From: Paraburkholderia sp. BCC1886
GTDB lineage: Bacteria; Pseudomonadota; Gammaproteobacteria; Burkholderiales; Burkholderiaceae
Assembly: GCF_900996245.1 (NCBI RefSeq)
Contig: NZ_CAAJGK010000129.1
Span: forward strand, 124,001-188,000
Direction: 5' to 3'
DNA: 64,000 nt
Every line of letters begins with the position of its first letter. The stretch's first letter is position 1. The translations under genes were made by a program, and so were the position numbers. Positions 1 through 8,144 of this stretch are shown one piece after another. The notes under the pieces were generated by a model. It was given only the letters and a program-made list of their open reading frames with translations. It made no database searches and was not told where the DNA came from.

Positions 1-277
1 TGCGCGTGGCGCGGCGCCAGAGATGCAAGCTGCTGCTAATGGACACAGTGTGTTTCCCCTGTATGCCGCTGGTGGCGCGGCTTAAATTAGCCGCGTAAGG
101 TAACAAGCCGGCCGTCTGCGCGGAACCAATTAAAACTGCTGTGCATATTCGAAAGGAATCGTTCGGTATTCGCGGTGGGCGGAATGCTTATCGGCTTTTC
201 TTGGTTGGAGCACGCAGCGGCATGCGCTAGTGTGTTGGCCCCCCTGCCGCACGACGGCTACTGAACGGATCGTATCG
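1..277. other. Intergenic region at window edge, no gene seen
   Basis: No convincing reading frame is present before the first gene. There are AT-richer patches around 85-105 and 130-150. Three TTCG tetramers lie at 148, 162 and 169, but their spacing does not fit an Hrp box. The region probably carries the promoter of the downstream AhpD-like gene and the end of whatever lies outside the window. Confidence 0.5.
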
Positions 278-868
278 ATGACCCACGCAGACGAAACCCG
301 GATTCTTTCGCAACTGGAAACGAAGAACGCGCACGCGGGAGCGTTCCGGCGTTTTTCGCGTCAGCACTGGAACGACGGCAAGCTGAGCGGCCGCGATAAA
401 CACATCGTCGCGGTGGCCGTCGCGCAGGTGACGCGCTGTGAGTACTGCATCGAACATCACGCGGAGATCGGCCGCAAGCTCGGCGCGTCGCTCGACGATC
501 TGCTCGCGGCGGCTTACATCACTGCTGCGCTCGAATCGATCGAAACCGACGAGATCGCATTGAGCGCGACACTCGGCGTCGACGTGAAACAGTCGGCAAT
601 CTCGCGTTCTTCGGCCGGCCAGTCGCGCGATCAGTTCGTCGGCGACATTCTGAAAGACGACACCTTGTCGCTCGAATTGCGTCTGGTCACGGCGAGCGCG
701 GTAGCTTTCGCGCAAAAGCGCGAGGCGCTGCGCGACACGTTTCACCGCTTCGCTCTGGAGAACGGCGTGTCGGAGGATGCGCTTCAGGAGGGCTACGCGG
801 TCGCGGCGGTGTTGCGTGCGGGCGCCGTGTATGCGCACACGCTTGCGATTGCGAAGGTGTTCGCGTAA
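278..868 (+). CDS. Carboxymuconolactone decarboxylase / AhpD-like family protein
   Basis: The 196-residue protein carries the AhpD-type redox motif CEYCIEHH (CxxCxxxH) about 50 residues in. Members of this family act as alkylhydroperoxidase-type thiol peroxidase partners or as decarboxylases. The double-cysteine motif favours the redox group over a true 4-carboxymuconolactone decarboxylase, and no protocatechuate genes are nearby. The ATG at 278 is preferred because the frame upstream of it is not protein-like and the family usually begins close to this point. It is a monocistronic gene, with a converging hydrolase gene downstream. The substrate cannot be told from sequence. Confidence 0.8.
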   Translation: MTHADETRILSQLETKNAHAGAFRRFSRQHWNDGKLSGRDKHIVAVAVAQVTRCEYCIEHHAEIGRKLGASLDDLLAAAYITAALESIETDEIALSATLGVDVKQSAISRSSAGQSRDQFVGDILKDDTLSLELRLVTASAVAFAQKREALRDTFHRFALENGVSEDALQEGYAVAAVLRAGAVYAHTLAIAKVFA

Positions 869-903
869 CCGGCATCTGCCGGCCGCTGCGGCGCATCCTG
901 GTG

Positions 904-2217
904 TCACCGGCGCGTGACGAGCACCTGTGCGTCAGCGGTCGAGCCGGCAGCTTCGGTTTTCCGTTGCGCATCGGTCGCCGTCTCGATGGAGTGTGCGGGA
1001 TCGTCACGCCACACTACCGTTTCGTTCACCGCATACAGACGGCAGGCATCGCCACTTTCGCGCTCGCAATTGGCGAGCGCTTTCGCCTCGGGGTCGTCGC
1101 CGCCTTCGGCCCACGACCACGCGCCCGATTCGGAGACCGCGAACGCACGGCTCGAATACTGGCGCAGGAAAGTGCGATAGCCGCTGCGTCCTGCTTCATC
1201 GAGAAACGGCACGGCGTTCACCGCATCGAGCGATGCGAACCCGCTCGGCTGCGGTAAGGCCGGAGCGGCGACGCGATAGCGCACGCTGGTTTGCATGCCG
1301 ATGCGGGCGAGGAACGACTCGACGGCCGGCCACCATATCTCCACGCCGTCGCGGTCGCCGACCAGCCGATGCGCGTCGTTCTTGTAGGGGCCGAAATCGA
1401 TCAAGGTGGCGTCCGCCCCGTGCGCGGTGTATGCCGAATACAGCGCGGCCGCCATCGGTCGGGCCCAGACGGAATCGTTATCGCCATATAGCCACAGGGA
1501 CGGCACTGCGCCGCTGCGGCCATACGCGTCGAATGCGCGGGTGAGGTTGCCTTGCCAGTCCACGCAGGCGTCCTGTCGCAAGCCACCGGAAAAGTTGAGC
1601 AACGCTCGCACGCCCGGCGCCGCCTCGGTGCCATAGGCGAGCGTCGCGAGCCCGCCATGCGATGTGCCCGCGACGACGATCCGCGTCGCGTCGACATACG
1701 ACTGCTTCGACATCCACGCGATAGTCGCCGCGACGTCGCTGGCCTGGTCGATGCCGTTGCGTTCGACATCGCAACCATCCTGCCGGTACGCGCCGTCGGA
1801 ACGGCCGAAGCCTTCGCGATTCGGCGCGACCACCACGTAGCCGCGCCGCACGAATTCGCGCGCGAACGACAGCGGCGTGCTGCGCTCCTGCGCGCGCGGG
1901 TCGCCCGCGATCTTGCCGTGATTGAACACGACCAGCGGAAAGGGACCCGCGCCGTCCGGTTTATAGACAGTCGTTTCGAGCGTGAGGGTGCCGGCGGCAT
2001 CGACGGGAACGCGCACGATCCGTTCGTTCAGTCCGCTCGCCGGCAGATACCGATCGTCGTCGAGCGCAATGCGCGCCACGTGCGCGTGGGCGAGCGGTTC
2101 GACGGAAGAGGGGATGGCGGTAGAAGGGGACGATCCCGCCCACGCGAACGAAGCGATGAACGGAGTGAACAACACCGCGTACCCCGTTACCGCGCCTCTG
2201 ACTATGCGCCGACGCAT
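904..2217 (-). CDS. Secreted alpha/beta hydrolase (dienelactone hydrolase-like)
   Basis: The protein has about 437 residues. It begins with a basic then hydrophobic signal peptide (MRRRIVRGAVTGYAVLF..., cleavage expected after the FAWA region), so it is probably exported. The hydrolase core has the nucleophile elbow GTSHGG, a candidate acid in the GDNDSVW segment and a candidate histidine in DAHRLVGD. A C-terminal extension of roughly 100 residues contains a cysteine pair (ANCERES, DACRLY). The ATG at 2217 is chosen because it gives the signal peptide; the open frame continues upstream only as arginine-valine repeats. It is divergent from the small gene at 2639. The substrate is unknown; the similarity to dienelactone hydrolase is at fold level only. 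Confidence 0.75.
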   Translation of the reverse strand: MRRRIVRGAVTGYAVLFTPFIASFAWAGSSPSTAIPSSVEPLAHAHVARIALDDDRYLPASGLNERIVRVPVDAAGTLTLETTVYKPDGAGPFPLVVFNHGKIAGDPRAQERSTPLSFAREFVRRGYVVVAPNREGFGRSDGAYRQDGCDVERNGIDQASDVAATIAWMSKQSYVDATRIVVAGTSHGGLATLAYGTEAAPGVRALLNFSGGLRQDACVDWQGNLTRAFDAYGRSGAVPSLWLYGDNDSVWARPMAAALYSAYTAHGADATLIDFGPYKNDAHRLVGDRDGVEIWWPAVESFLARIGMQTSVRYRVAAPALPQPSGFASLDAVNAVPFLDEAGRSGYRTFLRQYSSRAFAVSESGAWSWAEGGDDPEAKALANCERESGDACRLYAVNETVVWRDDPAHSIETATDAQRKTEAAGSTADAQVLVTRR

Positions 2218-2638
2218 GCTGAACCGCGCCGCGTCGCTAGGCCGGCTTCGCGCAATTGACGACACTCGCACTCGGACTCGGACTCTGACGCACACTCCCG
2301 CTCGCTTGCTGCGAGATTTGCCCAAGCCACGAACGCTGCGTAAGCGCGAGCATTTTCCCGACAACATCCTGGGTGGTTTGACTGACGTGAAAGAAAGACG
2401 TGTCCGGCATCGATGAATCCATAAGCGACATTTGCGATGGCGCCATGCTAATAGTGCGAACGTCGCAGCCCAAGCAAGCATTTGTGCTTTGAATATCGCG
2501 CCGGGCGTGCACAGCTACGCAGCGCCGGAGTCGATCCCGAATCAATGCGTTCTGCCGAAAACCATTCCACAAAAGCTTGTTTGCACTTCCCAATACGGGC
2601 CGTTAGATTTAACGAACATTCATGAAGACGGAGGCGAT
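2218..2638. other. Divergent intergenic region with a hexamer repeat
   Basis: About 420 nt without a supported gene lie between two divergent genes. Around 2262-2290 there is a short run of six-base units of the ctcgga/ctcgca type, which would read as Arg-Val repeats on the minus strand. The 3' end is AT-richer and carries a good ribosome binding site (ggagg) for the gene at 2639. No clear sigma70 promoter or operator could be assigned. Confidence 0.5.
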
Positions 2639-2884
2639 ATGGCCACGCTCTCGACCACGCACATCTGGGAAGGACTCCGGCATCCCATCCGCAAGCTGCA
2701 GTCCCATCGCACGCAAAGCTCGCAACGCACGACGAGCCCGGTCGCGGCCGTCGCCGACGAGCACGGCCGCGATGCCGCCGAACGGCTGGAGCGGATCGCG
2801 ACCTATGCCCGTTCCGGCTATTTCCATATGGACTACACCGCCGGCATGTTCGTCGTCCTGCCGCTTGATCGCGGGCTGGAGTGA
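2639..2884 (+). CDS. Small hypothetical protein
   Basis: An 81-residue protein that I do not recognise. The ATG at 2639 is preceded by a good Shine-Dalgarno (ggagg, five to nine bases upstream), which decides the start over longer readings of the frame. The N-terminal half is basic with many Ser, Gln and His residues. The C-terminal half (ERLERIATYARSGYFHMDY...) could form an amphipathic helix followed by a hydrophobic stretch. No signal peptide or transmembrane helix is obvious. It stands alone about 190 nt ahead of the encapsulin locus in the same orientation; a link to that locus is not shown. Confidence 0.55.
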   Translation: MATLSTTHIWEGLRHPIRKLQSHRTQSSQRTTSPVAAVADEHGRDAAERLERIATYARSGYFHMDYTAGMFVVLPLDRGLE

Positions 2885-3002
2885 AGCCGGTGCGCCGTCC
2901 GCAGCGCTGCATGGGTCGCAGCAATCAAATCGCTGCTTCTTAAGAAATCACAATTAATTGGTTCAACTGCGAGCCGCTCTCTTTCATAGTGTCTGCTGAT
3001 GG

Positions 3003-3012
3003 CTATAGACGG
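3003..3012 (+). promoter_or_regulatory. CTATAGACGG motif upstream of rhodanese
   Basis: The ten-base motif ctatagacgg lies 60 nt upstream of the rhodanese start. The exact reverse complement occurs at 4819-4828, and an eight-base core at 4894-4901, both upstream of the encapsulin gene. It may be an operator for the XRE regulator encoded between them. Alternatively the TATAGA core could simply be a -10 element; no strong -35 was found here. Confidence 0.4.
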
Positions 3013-3072
3013 TTGCATTCGCCGGCTAGCCGACACTGCGCGAATGTGTCGCGCGATATCGAAGGAGACGTC

Positions 3073-3540
3073 ATGACGGTTGAACTCGCAGAACGACCCA
3101 CGCACGCGCTGCTCGAAGCAGCCCGTTCCCAGGCTGCCGAAGCCGGTTTGCCCTATGCCGGCGGTGTATCGCCGGAAGCGGCCTGGGCGCTCGTGCAAAG
3201 CGGTGACGCAGTCCTGGTGGACGTGCGCACCGCCGAGGAACGCAAATTCGTCGGCCACGTGCCCGAGAGCCTGCATGTTGCATGGGCGACCGGGACGAGT
3301 CTGACGCGCAATCCGCGCTTCGTGCGCGAACTGGAAGCAAAAACCGGCAAGGACGCGGTGGTGCTGCTGCTGTGCCGCAGCGGCAACCGTTCGGCCCAGG
3401 CCGCCGAGGCGGCCGCGAAAGCCGGCTTTACGCAGGTATACAACGTGTCCGAGGGTTTCGAAGGAGACCTCGACGACGCGAACCGACGCGGCGCCAGCAA
3501 TGGCTGGCGCTTTCACGGGCTGCCGTGGATCCAGGACTGA
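3073..3540 (+). CDS. Rhodanese-like sulfurtransferase
   Basis: A 155-residue single-domain rhodanese. The active-site loop CRSGNRS holds the catalytic cysteine that carries a persulfide, and the typical LVDVRTAEE and GHVPESLHV segments precede it. The ATG at 3073 follows a strong ribosome binding site (aaggaga). Rhodaneses pass sulfane sulfur between donors and acceptors; here the gene is the first of a sulfur locus (serine acetyltransferase, XRE regulator, encapsulin shell, cysteine desulfurase) with only about 40 nt to the next gene. This context, known for family 2A encapsulins, suggests it delivers or accepts sulfur from the encapsulated cysteine desulfurase. That partnership is inferred. 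Confidence 0.88.
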   Translation: MTVELAERPTHALLEAARSQAAEAGLPYAGGVSPEAAWALVQSGDAVLVDVRTAEERKFVGHVPESLHVAWATGTSLTRNPRFVRELEAKTGKDAVVLLLCRSGNRSAQAAEAAAKAGFTQVYNVSEGFEGDLDDANRRGASNGWRFHGLPWIQD

Positions 3541-3582
3541 AGCGCCTGCCGGTCCACGTCGTCATTTTGAGGAGAAACGGTT

Positions 3583-4560
3583 GTGGCTGTGTTCGATGTC
3601 GACGGGATCGTAGAAGCGCTTCAGACGGTCCGCCAGCAATGGCGTGAAGTCCAGAAACGCTCGCTGGAGCCGGGCGGGCGCGATCTGCCCGGGCGCGAAG
3701 CGCTCGCGCAGATCGTCGATACGCTCAAGGGCGTGCTGTTTCCAATGCGGCTCGGGCCGCCCGATCTGCGTCAGGAGAGCGAAAACTTCTATGTCGGTCA
3801 TGCGCTCGACGCCGCGTTGCACGCGTTGCTGGCGCAGGCGCGGCTGGAGTTGCATTACCGCAGCCGGCATCAGCCGCCGCCGGCTTCGACCGTCGAAGCG
3901 CAGGCGGGCATCGCGGTGCGTGCCTTCGCCGGGCGCTTGCCGACCATTCGCAGCCTGCTCGACAGCGACGTGCTCGCCGCCTTCCATGGCGACCCGGCCG
4001 CGGGCAGCGTGGACGAAGTCTTGCTGTGCTATCCCGGCGTGCTCGCGATGATTCACCATCGCCTCGCGCATGAACTCTACGGGCTCGGTCTGCCGTTGCT
4101 CGCGCGAATCGTCGCCGAGCTTTCGCATGCGCAAACCGGTATCGACATTCATCCCGGCGCGAAGATCGGCGCGGGGTTCTTCATCGATCACGGCACGGGT
4201 GTCGTGATCGGCGAAACCGCGGTGATCGGCGAACGCGTGCGTCTTTATCAGGCGGTCACGCTGGGCGCGAAGCGTTTTCCGCGCGATGCGCAGGGGCATC
4301 TGGAAAAAGGTCATGCGCGCCATCCGGTCGTCGAGGACGATGTCGTCATTTATGCCGGCGCGACGATTCTCGGCCGCGTGACGCTCGGCCGCGGCTCGGT
4401 GATCGGCGGCAATGTCTGGCTGACGCACGATGTCGCGCCGGGTTCGCACGTGACCCAGGCCGTGTCGCGCAATGAAGGCACGGGCTCGCCCGCTGCACGC
4501 GAACCGCGCGCGACTCAGACCGCCGAGGCGGTGGCCAGCGCCGCGGGAGTGCTTCGATGA
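3583..4560 (+). CDS. Serine O-acetyltransferase (SrpH/EpsC type)
   Basis: A 325-residue enzyme expected to make O-acetylserine from serine and acetyl-CoA, the first step of cysteine synthesis. The C-terminal half shows the left-handed hexapeptide repeat (IHPGAKIGAGFFIDHG, then GVVIGETAVIGERV), including the conserved HGTG/VIGE signature of this family. The N-terminal ~150 residues are the helical domain found in long-form (SrpH-like) enzymes. Translation is predicted to start at GTG 3583, supported by gaggag just upstream. The stop overlaps the ATG of the XRE gene (ATGA), which indicates translational coupling. In this locus it would supply precursor for the cysteine consumed by the encapsulated desulfurase. 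Confidence 0.87.
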   Translation: MAVFDVDGIVEALQTVRQQWREVQKRSLEPGGRDLPGREALAQIVDTLKGVLFPMRLGPPDLRQESENFYVGHALDAALHALLAQARLELHYRSRHQPPPASTVEAQAGIAVRAFAGRLPTIRSLLDSDVLAAFHGDPAAGSVDEVLLCYPGVLAMIHHRLAHELYGLGLPLLARIVAELSHAQTGIDIHPGAKIGAGFFIDHGTGVVIGETAVIGERVRLYQAVTLGAKRFPRDAQGHLEKGHARHPVVEDDVVIYAGATILGRVTLGRGSVIGGNVWLTHDVAPGSHVTQAVSRNEGTGSPAAREPRATQTAEAVASAAGVLR

Positions 4561-4808
4561 GCGTGCTCGTCCGGGAGTTCGGCGCCGCGGTGCGGCGCGC
4601 TCGCGAAAACCTGGGCTGGTCGCAGGAGCAACTGGCGGAGTTTGCCGGACTCAACCGCTCGTACGTCGGCGAGGTCGAGCGGGGCTCCGCGATCGCGTCG
4701 ATCGTAACCGTCGACAAACTTGCCCGGGCGTTCAACGTACCCATTGAAAGTCTGCTCAGTCCGGCGACCAACGCTGTGACCACCGCCACGACCACCGACA
4801 TCGCCTGA
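4557..4808 (+). CDS. Small XRE-family helix-turn-helix regulator
   Basis: An 83-residue protein that is almost entirely one XRE/Cro-type HTH domain: the segments WSQEQLAEFAGLNRSYV and EVERG are the classical helix 2-3 and following turn. It has no ligand-binding domain. It is coupled to the serine acetyltransferase gene by a 4-nt ATGA overlap and lies 106 nt upstream of the encapsulin gene, so it probably regulates this locus. Candidate operator motifs flank it (3003-3012, 4819-4828, 4894-4901). The signal sensed, and whether it activates or represses, are unknown. Confidence 0.85.
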   Translation: MSVLVREFGAAVRRARENLGWSQEQLAEFAGLNRSYVGEVERGSAIASIVTVDKLARAFNVPIESLLSPATNAVTTATTTDIA

Positions 4809-4818
4809 CTCTGAATTA

Positions 4819-4906
4819 CCGTCTATAGCATGTTGAACCGCCAGGGTTCGATCACGATAATCGCTCTCGCTCATAAGCTTTCCCGTTTTTCTTCTATAGA
4901 CCCTGG
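4819..4906. promoter_or_regulatory. Candidate operator region upstream of the encapsulin gene
   Basis: This 106-nt gap holds ccgtctatag at 4819-4828, the exact reverse complement of the motif at 3003, and ctatagac at 4894-4901. A second inverted pair, ccagggt (4841-4847) and accctgg (4900-4906), is interleaved. Together they make an operator-like arrangement just ahead of the shell gene. Binding by the neighbouring XRE protein is a guess; a -10 role for the TATAG core is the main alternative. Confidence 0.4.
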
Positions 4907-4914
4907 AGCAATTG

Positions 4915-5847
4915 ATGACAGCAACAGTGGGCGGCCTGACGGCGCTCGGCGATACCGCAGCACGGCAACTAGCCAATGCCACCAAAACCGTTCCGCAACT
5001 CGCGACCATCACGCCGCGCTGGTTGACCCATCTGCTGCAATGGATTCCGGTCGAAGCCGGCATCTATCGTCTGAACCAGGTGAAGAATCCGGAAGCGGTG
5101 GTGGCGGCCTGCACCGCGCGCGAAGACGAGAGCATCCTGCCGCGCACGTTCGTCCCGTATGAAGAGCAACCGCGCGAATACTTCCTGAATGCGGTGAGCA
5201 CCGTGCTCGACGTGCACACGCGCATCTCGGATCTTTACAGCAGCCCGCACGATCAGATCAAGGAACAACTGCGCCTGACGATCGAAACGATCAAGGAGTT
5301 GCAGGAAAGCCAGCTGATCAACAACCCCGATTACGGCCTGCTCGCCAACGTCGCCGAAGAACAGCGCGTGTTTCCGCTGACCGGCGCACCGACGCCTGAC
5401 GACCTCGACGAATTGCTCACCAAGGTCTGGAAAGAACCGGCGTTCTTCCTGACGCATCCGCTTGCGATCGCCGCGTTTGGCCGCGAATGCACGCGTCGCG
5501 GTGTGCCGCCGCCTACCGTCAGCCTGTTCGGTTCGCAGTTCCTCACCTGGCGCGGCATTCCGCTGATTCCGTCGGACAAGGTGCCGGTCGCCGACGGCAA
5601 GACCAAGATCCTGCTGCTGCGCGTGGGCGACAAGCGCCAGGGCGTCGTGGGTCTGTTCCAGCCGGGCGTCGCCGGCGAACAGGGGCCGGGTCTGTCGGTC
5701 CGCTTCATGGGTATCAACAATCATGCGATCGCTTCGTATCTGATCTCGCTCTACTGCTCGCTCGCGGTGCACTCGCCGGACGCGCTGGCAGTCCTCGATG
5801 ACGTGGAGATCGGCAAGTACCATGACTACCCAGACACCTACAAGTAA
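4915..5847 (+). CDS. srpI: Family 2A encapsulin shell protein (SrpI-like)
   Basis: A 310-residue protein recognised as the SrpI-type encapsulin, a HK97-fold protein that self-assembles into a proteinaceous nanocompartment. Family hallmarks seen are the Pro-Arg-Trp near the N-terminal arm (ITPRWLTHLLQWIPVEAG), LPRTFVPYEEQPREYF, a long helix around DQIKEQLRLTIETIKELQ, and the C-terminal domain with GSQFLTWRGIPLIPSDK. The ATG at 4915 follows ctggag; an in-frame TTG three bases earlier is less likely. The stop lies inside the 5' end of the cysteine desulfurase gene (26-nt overlap), so shell and cargo are translationally linked. Family 2A shells elsewhere enclose cysteine desulfurase and respond to sulfur status; that role is inherited from the family, not shown here. 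Confidence 0.9.
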   Translation: MTATVGGLTALGDTAARQLANATKTVPQLATITPRWLTHLLQWIPVEAGIYRLNQVKNPEAVVAACTAREDESILPRTFVPYEEQPREYFLNAVSTVLDVHTRISDLYSSPHDQIKEQLRLTIETIKELQESQLINNPDYGLLANVAEEQRVFPLTGAPTPDDLDELLTKVWKEPAFFLTHPLAIAAFGRECTRRGVPPPTVSLFGSQFLTWRGIPLIPSDKVPVADGKTKILLLRVGDKRQGVVGLFQPGVAGEQGPGLSVRFMGINNHAIASYLISLYCSLAVHSPDALAVLDDVEIGKYHDYPDTYK

Positions 5848-7933
5848 GCCCATGCAAAGCGCGCTGCCGCACGAAGTGCCGTCGGGTCCGCCCGCGGGTT
5901 TGTCTGCGGGCCTGCCTGATCCTGCGGTGCTGGCGTCGCTGGCCAATGCGTTCTTTTCGGCGTTGCCGGGACAGCGTCCCAGCACCGGTGACGTGTCCGG
6001 CATTGCCGCCGCGTTGCCCGCCGCGTTGCCGATTACCGCGCCGCTGACGAGCGAGATCGGCAACCCGGCGCCCGCCGGTTCGCCGCTCGCAGGGCCCGGC
6101 GGTACCGGCACCGGCGTACCGGGCGCGGCGTTGCCGCAAGGACAGGTGGCGGGCAGTAATCTGCTGCCTTCGGCGCCCACGCACGTGCTGTCGCTCGGCA
6201 ATCGCGCGCCTGCTTTGCTGCCGCACGCCGCGGCGCAAAACGGCTTGCCCGATAACGTCGTCACCGTTGCGCCCGCCCTCGATCCGCGATTTGGCGGAGC
6301 GGCCCTGGGTGTGCCGCAAGGACATGGCGCCCAGCGTCCGTCCGCGGGCGGCGCAGCGCCTGCCGCACCGGACTCGTCCGCGCCGTTTTACTTTCTGCGC
6401 GACGCGGGACAACCGGCTTCGAGCGCCGCATCGCCGGAGTTGACGGTGCCCGTGTGGAACGAAGTGAGCGCGCAATCGCTCGGGCTGCCCGCCGCGGATC
6501 AACCGCTCGCCGAGCAACGCTTTCCGTATGACCGGCCGCCCACGAACCATCCGGGACAGTCTTCCGGCGCTGTGCCGGGCGCGACGGCTGCACCGGCCGA
6601 AGCGCGCAGCGGTTCGCATTATTTTCTGAACCTGGGCGAGCCGTCTCACGGCGCTGCGCATACGCCGGATCGAACGGGTGGAAGCGGTGTGCCGCATGCG
6701 GGTCTGTCCGCGCATCCGCCGTTCGACGTCAACGCTATCCGGCGCGATTTTCCGATTCTGCAGGAGCGCGTCAACGGCCGTCAGCTGGTGTGGTTCGACA
6801 ATGCCGCGACCACGCATAAACCGCAGGCGGTGATCGACCGGCTCGCGTACTTCTACGCGCACGAGAACTCGAATATCCATCGGGCCGCTCATGCGCTGGC
6901 GGGCCGCGCGACGGATGCGTATGAAGCGGCACGCAGCAAGGTGCAGCGTTTCATCGGTGCGTCCTCGCCGGAGGAAATCATCTTCGTGCGCGGCACCACC
7001 GAAGCGATCAACCTGATCGCGAAGACGTGGGGCGTGAAAAACGTCGGCGAAGGCGACGAGATCATCGTGTCGCATCTGGAGCATCACGCGAACATCGTGC
7101 CGTGGCAGCAGCTTGCCGCGCAGACTGGCGCGAAACTGCGGGTGATTCCCGTCGACGACAGCGGCCAGGTCCTGCTCGACGAGTACCGGCGTTTGCTCAA
7201 CGATCGCACGAAGATCGTCTCCGTCACGCAGGTGTCCAATGCGCTCGGCACGGTCGTGCCGGTGAAGGAGATCGTCGAGCTGGCGCATCGCGCTGGCGCG
7301 AAGGCACTCGTGGACGGCGCGCAGTCGGTGTCGCATATGCGGGTGGACGTGCAGGCGCTCGACGCGGACTTCTTCGTGTTCTCGGGGCACAAGGTGTTCG
7401 GTCCGACGGGCATCGGCGTGGTGTACGGCAAGCGCGCGATTCTCGAAGATATGCCGCCGTGGCAGGGTGGCGGCAACATGATCGCCGACGTCACGTTCGA
7501 GCGCACGGTGTTCCAGCCGCCGCCGAACCGCTTCGAAGCGGGCACCGGCAACATCGCCGATGCGGTGGGTCTGGGCGCGGCGATCGACTACGTGCAACGC
7601 GTGGGCATCGAGAACATCGCGCGCTACGAACACGACCTGCTCGCGTATGCGACGAGCGTGTTGCAACCGGTGCCGGGCGTGCGTCTGATCGGCACGGCAC
7701 GCGACAAGGCGAGCGTGCTGTCTTTCGTGCTGAAAGGCTACGAGACCGAGGAAGTGGGTCACGCACTGAACGAAGAGGGCATTGCGGTGCGCTCGGGACA
7801 TCACTGCGCGCAACCTATCCTGCGCCGTTTCGGCGTCGAGGCGACGGTACGGCCCTCGCTCGCGTTCTACAACACCTGCGATGAAGTCGATGCGCTGGTG
7901 TCGGTGGTGCGGCGTCTTTCATCGCGACGCTGA
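5822..7933 (+). CDS. Encapsulin cargo cysteine desulfurase with long disordered N-terminal domain
   Basis: A 703-residue protein. Residues 1-300 are rich in Pro, Ala and Gly and look unstructured; residues 301-703 form a complete SufS-type PLP enzyme that removes sulfur from cysteine. The PLP lysine is in SGHKVFGPTG (about K524) and the catalytic persulfide cysteine in RSGHHCAQP (about C662). Within the N-terminal region two similar motifs stand out, PFYFLRDAGQP (~188-198) and HYFLNLGEP (~266-274), plus a hydrophobic helix-like stretch (PAVLASLANAFFSALPG, ~34-50). These fit the cargo-loading domain of family 2A cargo. The ATG at 5822 overlaps the shell gene, which explains the start choice. 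A strong terminator follows. Confidence 0.92.
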   Translation: MTTQTPTSKPMQSALPHEVPSGPPAGLSAGLPDPAVLASLANAFFSALPGQRPSTGDVSGIAAALPAALPITAPLTSEIGNPAPAGSPLAGPGGTGTGVPGAALPQGQVAGSNLLPSAPTHVLSLGNRAPALLPHAAAQNGLPDNVVTVAPALDPRFGGAALGVPQGHGAQRPSAGGAAPAAPDSSAPFYFLRDAGQPASSAASPELTVPVWNEVSAQSLGLPAADQPLAEQRFPYDRPPTNHPGQSSGAVPGATAAPAEARSGSHYFLNLGEPSHGAAHTPDRTGGSGVPHAGLSAHPPFDVNAIRRDFPILQERVNGRQLVWFDNAATTHKPQAVIDRLAYFYAHENSNIHRAAHALAGRATDAYEAARSKVQRFIGASSPEEIIFVRGTTEAINLIAKTWGVKNVGEGDEIIVSHLEHHANIVPWQQLAAQTGAKLRVIPVDDSGQVLLDEYRRLLNDRTKIVSVTQVSNALGTVVPVKEIVELAHRAGAKALVDGAQSVSHMRVDVQALDADFFVFSGHKVFGPTGIGVVYGKRAILEDMPPWQGGGNMIADVTFERTVFQPPPNRFEAGTGNIADAVGLGAAIDYVQRVGIENIARYEHDLLAYATSVLQPVPGVRLIGTARDKASVLSFVLKGYETEEVGHALNEEGIAVRSGHHCAQPILRRFGVEATVRPSLAFYNTCDEVDALVSVVRRLSSRR

Positions 7934-7949
7934 GCGGTCGATGGACCGA

Positions 7950-7989
7950 CGGGAGGCGGCGGCCGGATTGGCCACCGCCTCCCGTTTTT
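7950..7989 (+). terminator. Rho-independent terminator after the encapsulin operon
   Basis: The ten-base arms cgggaggcgg (7950-7959) and ccgcctcccg (7975-7984) form a GC-rich hairpin followed directly by five T residues. It closes the encapsulin and cysteine desulfurase transcript and separates it from the MetQ-like gene. Confidence 0.88.
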
Positions 7990-8144
7990 CATGGTTCTCC
8001 CATCTTCTTCCGGTAAGAATCCAAAGATTGATTTGTTGGTTGGGCCGCGCGTGCGCTTTTTGTAAGCTTCTCTGCCTACAACCAACTACACGCCGCGCGA
8101 CCCGAAGCGACCCGAAGCGGGCCGGCCAGCGACGAGGAGAACCA

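Noticed and set aside
148..172. TTCG-N17-TTCG near the window start as an Hrp box
   Set aside because: The spacing is 17 instead of 16, and the downstream AhpD-like gene has no link to secretion.
278..868. Calling the first gene a true 4-carboxymuconolactone decarboxylase of the protocatechuate pathway
   Set aside because: The CxxCxxxH redox motif and the absence of pca genes favour an AhpD-like protein.
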